From the NCBI GenBank assembly GCA_900554225.1, contig USGH01000177.1, forward strand, positions 1-5,818: a stretch of DNA of 5,818 nt, read 5' to 3'. Under the pieces are notes generated by a model, which worked only from the letters and a program-made list of their open reading frames with translations, ran no database searches and had not been told where the DNA came from. Below are positions 4,086-5,818 of this stretch, piece by piece; the stretch's first letter is position 1; each line of letters starts with the position of its first letter. Made by a program: the position numbers and the translations under genes. This DNA is from an uncultured Eubacteriales bacterium. Lineage in GTDB: Bacteria > Bacillota > Clostridia > Oscillospirales > CAG-272.

Positions 4086-5818
4086 TTATCGTTCTTCTAT
4101 ATAGAGCTTGCCGTCTTTGACATAACCGTACCGCCCATGCTCGTACAGCGATACTGACTCGCCGATCTGTGCCGTGATGCCAAGCGGGGAAATGTACTTG
4201 TCAACCAGGCCTATCGGTGCGAAGCCGTCCACAACCGGTACGATGATGTAGAGGCGGAAGTCGTCGTGATCCTGTAGTGTAACCGCCATTTTCTCCCCGG
4301 CGCGCAGGATCGTGCATTCTCCGGAAAAATGCTCATATACGGCGTATTCGTCCGCTTCTGCAATGCCTTCCGCATCTGTGGGACAGAGGACGCCGGTGAT
4401 CGGCTCGTTTGCCCGATCGATATGGAATATGGCGACGGCACCGGAGCTTCCGCAGAGGTTCTGGATCTTGAGCGGCGTGTGTGCGCATTCCGGATTGGCA
4501 AAGAGACAATCGCGGGCGGGCATACCGGGACGGTCACAGCGGAGGATTCGTCCGTCGGCAAAGGCAAGGGGCGCGAGGATCTCCGGGCGTGAACGATCCA
4601 GTTCATCGCTGACATAGATCGGACCGCCGCTGACCGCCCGGAGAACGCTGTTCTTGACACCCTGGCTGTCGTCCGTCCACCACATATCGTAGTCGCTCCA
4701 GTAAAACTGCCCCTGGATGAGCGAATTGTACGTACACTGGAGGATGTGCTTTGTGAACCACGGGCGGTTCTCCGGTTGGAAATCGTCGCTGCAACGGGAA
4801 ATCGCACTTGTCGGACGGTTCCACATATCCTCGGATGCCATGCCCATGCAGTTGATCATATCCCCGCCGAAATTCACGCCTACCGACGCTTCCAGACCGC
4901 GGTGGTATTCCCGGCACACCTTACCCACCGTATCCATGCCGCGATAGAACCGCCGATACATACTCTGGTTGTCCACCTTGACAAAGGCAGCACCGCAGTC
5001 CCGGAAGAACCGATGCATCGTGTTGTAGTAGCCGTATGCCTTGTCCTCGTGCCAGTCGCCCAAGCACTTCCCGTCGATGGAGGTCGTGGTGTATGGGGAG
5101 AGCTTTTTGGCGGCGGGACCATCCTTTTCCAGACCCATCCAGTATCCCGTTGTCGGATGCCAGATCGCCGGGATCATGCCGTATTCCGTGCGCATCCGCT
5201 TCAGGCAGTGTGCCAGACCATGCGGGAATCGGCTGTGCGACGCTTCAAAATCCGTCATTGCCGAGGAATGCATCAGGCGGAACATCTCCTCGCGTGTTTC
5301 GTATGTGTTCCGGTCGAATTTCGATACCTCTGCCCACATATCGTCAAGGATCGCCCAGCGAACCGGGATCCTTTTATCGCGAAATTCTCTGCACTTTTGC
5401 AGCAGCCCCTCCTCCGATACCCGGATCTGCATCGCGTCCCAGCTGCACCAGCCGAGATATTCAAAGATCTCCGGATACCGTCTCTCGCTCCGAGGCACAC
5501 AGCCGTTATGCAGCTCCGACAGCGCAGCCCTGACGCAGGCTTCGGTGAGCGTATACGGATCCTCACCACGTGCGGTCACAAAGGCGATCCCACGGCAGGC
5601 ACAGATTCCCTCACACCACGAAAACAGTACCGCGCGCAATCCCTCCTCTCCGCCGGAAAGCACGCATTTGTAGTCCTCCGAAACCACCGGCACGATCACG
5701 CGGCAGGATCCGTCCCGATACCGGAGGAGGAGATACTGTGTCTCGCCCGGCACATCGGTCAATTTGTCGCCGAACACGGGCATACACCAGAACTCGGAGT
5801 GCCTTCTGTCCGCCATGA
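4086..5818 (-). CDS. GH36 raffinose-synthase-like alpha-galactosidase family protein (N-terminus outside window)
   Basis: The visible 576 residues match the raffinose synthase/seed-imbibition (Sip1) branch of GH36 (PF05691), retaining enzymes acting on alpha-galactosides by hydrolysis or galactosyl transfer. Motifs in order: FWCMPVFG (9-16) with ETQYLLL (25-31), resembling the WWM-P-x-G/ETQ region of plant Sip1; LGWCSWDA (121-128); WAILDDMW (154-161); VKVDNQS (279-285), whose D282 is the likely nucleophile; ISRCSDDF (339-346), whose D344 is a candidate acid/base; and FYWSDYDMWW (371-380). A beta-rich C-terminal domain follows. The Met at 5814-5816 is probably internal: in relatives the FWxxP-ETQ region lies well into the protein, and no upstream ribosome site is visible. 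No signal peptide can be judged. It precedes the PHP gene in a minus-strand operon whose promoter is off-window. Exact substrate (raffinose-type sugar, mucin glycan or other galactoside) is unknown. Confidence 0.88.
   Translation of the reverse strand, partial: MADRRHSEFWCMPVFGDKLTDVPGETQYLLLRYRDGSCRVIVPVVSEDYKCVLSGGEEGLRAVLFSWCEGICACRGIAFVTARGEDPYTLTEACVRAALSELHNGCVPRSERRYPEIFEYLGWCSWDAMQIRVSEEGLLQKCREFRDKRIPVRWAILDDMWAEVSKFDRNTYETREEMFRLMHSSAMTDFEASHSRFPHGLAHCLKRMRTEYGMIPAIWHPTTGYWMGLEKDGPAAKKLSPYTTTSIDGKCLGDWHEDKAYGYYNTMHRFFRDCGAAFVKVDNQSMYRRFYRGMDTVGKVCREYHRGLEASVGVNFGGDMINCMGMASEDMWNRPTSAISRCSDDFQPENRPWFTKHILQCTYNSLIQGQFYWSDYDMWWTDDSQGVKNSVLRAVSGGPIYVSDELDRSRPEILAPLAFADGRILRCDRPGMPARDCLFANPECAHTPLKIQNLCGSSGAVAIFHIDRANEPITGVLCPTDAEGIAEADEYAVYEHFSGECTILRAGEKMAVTLQDHDDFRLYIIVPVVDGFAPIGLVDKYISPLGITAQIGESVSLYEHGRYGYVKDGKLYIEER

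Noticed and set aside
3250..4104. Plus-strand open frame of 284 codons opposite the PHP gene
   Set aside because: The opposite strand carries all PHP metal-binding motifs; this frame shows none and begins inside the terminator region.
5036..5673. Overlapping plus-strand open frames opposite the GH36 gene
   Set aside because: Ser/Pro/Arg-rich shadow translations of a strongly supported GH36 coding region.
5814..5816. Met at the right edge as the true start of the GH36 protein
   Set aside because: The FWCMP and ETQ motifs appear within 30 residues of it, whereas relatives have a longer N-terminal beta domain before them; the frame probably continues outside the window.
1..5818. CRISPR arrays, tRNA or rRNA genes
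   Set aside because: No regularly spaced direct repeats and no tRNA- or rRNA-like segments were seen on either strand.

Overview
The window looks like chromosomal accessory DNA from a Bacillota (Firmicutes) bacterium of moderate to fairly high GC. Support for this comes from strong AGGAG/GGAGG ribosome binding sites before most genes, tightly packed operons, a Tn916-type integrase fragment, and a raffinose-synthase-like GH36 enzyme of a kind I associate with gut anaerobes. I cannot place it more finely from sequence alone; a Clostridia or Negativicutes member is my best guess.

Layout. (1) Positions 1-330 are a graveyard of mobile DNA. An N-terminal piece of a Tn916-like tyrosine integrase breaks off around 145-157. 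It is followed directly by an internal piece of an IS5-family transposase (GDSGYIG motif) that is itself cut short near 293. This stretch is visibly more AT-rich than the genes to its right. (2) A near-consensus sigma-A promoter (TTGACT, 17-bp spacer, TATACT; 347-375) then starts a plus-strand operon of four genes: a 46-residue single-span membrane peptide (454-594), an LCM/TIGR00027-family SAM methyltransferase (644-1549), an ICMT/PEMT-type integral membrane methyltransferase (1559-2161) and an S66-family peptidase resembling MccF/LdcA (2165-3202). Gaps inside the operon are 49, 9 and 3 bp. It ends at a perfect 11-bp inverted repeat (3210-3251). (3) Converging from the right is a minus-strand operon: a GH36 raffinose-synthase-like alpha-galactosidase family protein, whose N-terminus probably lies beyond the right edge, followed after 29 bp by a PHP-domain metal-dependent phosphoesterase. 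The hairpin at 3210-3251 probably serves as terminator for both operons.

How the genes may work together. The minus-strand pair looks like carbohydrate catabolism. The plus-strand cassette is the more curious half. It puts two methyltransferases, whose eukaryotic namesakes both esterify C-terminal carboxyl groups of proteins, next to a serine peptidase-fold enzyme of the family that removes C-terminal residues from muropeptides or inactivates microcin C-like nucleotide peptides. A small membrane peptide leads the operon. The peptidase carries Thr where the family nucleophile Ser is expected. A role in modifying or detoxifying a peptide or small molecule is plausible, but it is inference only: no biosynthetic enzyme, transporter or regulator is visible in the window.
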